Source: Obelidium mucronatum
Taxonomy: Eukaryota; Chytridiomycota; Chytridiomycetes; Chytridiales; Chytriomycetaceae
Reading direction: 5' to 3'
Length of the DNA: 64,000 nt
NCBI GenBank assembly: GCA_025765595.1
Contig: JAIVFH010000026.1
Location: 124,001-188,000, forward strand
Below are positions 63,604 to 64,000 of this stretch, in pieces. How positions within the stretch are numbered: the first letter of the stretch is position 1; each line of letters starts with the position of its first letter. Both the position numbers and the translations under genes were made by a program. The notes beneath the pieces were generated by a model that was given only the letters and a program-made list of their open reading frames with translations, ran no database searches and was not told where the DNA came from.

Positions 63604-64000
63604 ATGACAGCAAGCGTCTTTTCCTTCTTGCTGAGCCAACTGCTCACATTTGTCTCTTTCATTCATCAGTCGGTTTCTCAAGTCTTGAAGCTATTCCAAT
63701 GGAAGCTCCAGCAAACCAGTCCATCGTCACTAGCTGATATCAAAGAGCTCCTTCTGCATACGTCAACCACAAAGCCGTTTCCATCTCACATATCTCTTTC
63801 ACTATCAAACGACCACAACCATTCACATCTGGCTCAATGGACTCTATGGGCGTGCGCTGCTGGGTCAACCCATGTGTCCATACATTGCCCACACCTCCAA
63901 ATCCACAGGGATTCATTCATGTCCGAGTTTGAAACAAGGGCTGCGTCTTTATCAATCAATGTTGTTTCTCGAAATGACTCTGGCCATGGATGTATCATCA
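63604..64000 (+). CDS. NUS1-like cis-prenyltransferase subunit (partial, runs off right edge)
   Basis: An open frame of 132 codons without a stop reaches the window end. It begins with a hydrophobic segment (SVFSFLLSQLLTFVSFIHQS), a likely membrane anchor, followed by KPFPSHISLSLSNDHNHSHL and AQWTLWACAAGSTHVSIH. This order (membrane helix, P-x-H-I/L strand, then LA-x-W-x-x-W-A-x-x-G-x-x-x-x-S) fits Nus1/NgBR, the accessory subunit of dehydrodolichyl diphosphate synthase in the ER, which makes dolichol carriers for glycosylation. The catalytic-type C-terminus is outside the window, so the call rests on the N-terminal half only. Confidence 0.5.
   Translation, partial: MTASVFSFLLSQLLTFVSFIHQSVSQVLKLFQWKLQQTSPSSLADIKELLLHTSTTKPFPSHISLSLSNDHNHSHLAQWTLWACAAGSTHVSIHCPHLQIHRDSFMSEFETRAASLSINVVSRNDSGHGCII

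Noticed and set aside
1..64000. CRISPR arrays, bacterial operons, rRNA genes
   Set aside because: No regularly spaced repeats or rRNA-like sequence was seen, and intron-rich genes show the DNA is eukaryotic.

Overview
The window looks like nuclear DNA of a zoosporic, chytrid-type fungus. The evidence is many short GT-AG introns (mostly 37-90 nt), fungal families (two AreA-like GATA factors with the fungal N-terminal domain, a DNMT5-type methyltransferase, WSC and CBM9-like domains, Ty1/copia elements) and a TPPP/p25-alpha gene, a family tied to flagellated cells. All exon joins below were made by eye and checked for reading phase. No search was run.

Left part (1-25 kb), ordinary dense gene space: a partial CBM9-like gene, a PKA-type kinase, TPPP, a carnitine/acylcarnitine-type mitochondrial carrier, a divergent Sec7 protein, a small complex I-type subunit, a second PKA-type kinase, a MAP kinase kinase with a decayed partial copy beside it, RCL1, and a 12-exon gene for a 2586-residue DNMT5-type DNA methyltransferase. 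That protein carries a methyl-CpG-binding (MBD/TAM) domain and a PCNA-binding (PIP) box in its N-terminal region.

Middle and right part (25-62.5 kb), a GATA-factor array: fifteen GATA-type zinc-finger genes lie in about 37 kb with few other genes. Two are large, AreA-like and multi-exon. The other thirteen have no visible intron. Twelve of these share an N-terminal box that I do not recognise, consensus ASNGxxIxxDQxxxYEFLL. Four neighbouring minus-strand members (56.5-59.3 kb) have an altered finger: the first zinc Cys is lost and the invariant Trp is replaced by Cys. Three of the four show the exact pattern C-x7-C-x9-C-x2-C. Several plus-strand members have partly decayed fingers. The array is split by a decayed copia element with a younger, nearly intact-LTR copia element apparently nested in its 3' end, then by two paralogous mitochondrial-type genes and a broken CBM9-WSC gene.

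Right edge (62.5-64 kb): a third member of the mitochondrial-type family, then the 5' part of a NUS1-like gene that runs off the window.

The strongest candidates for something undescribed are the GATA array with its shared N-terminal box, the ligand-shifted finger subfamily inside it, and the MBD-DNMT5 fusion next to it.
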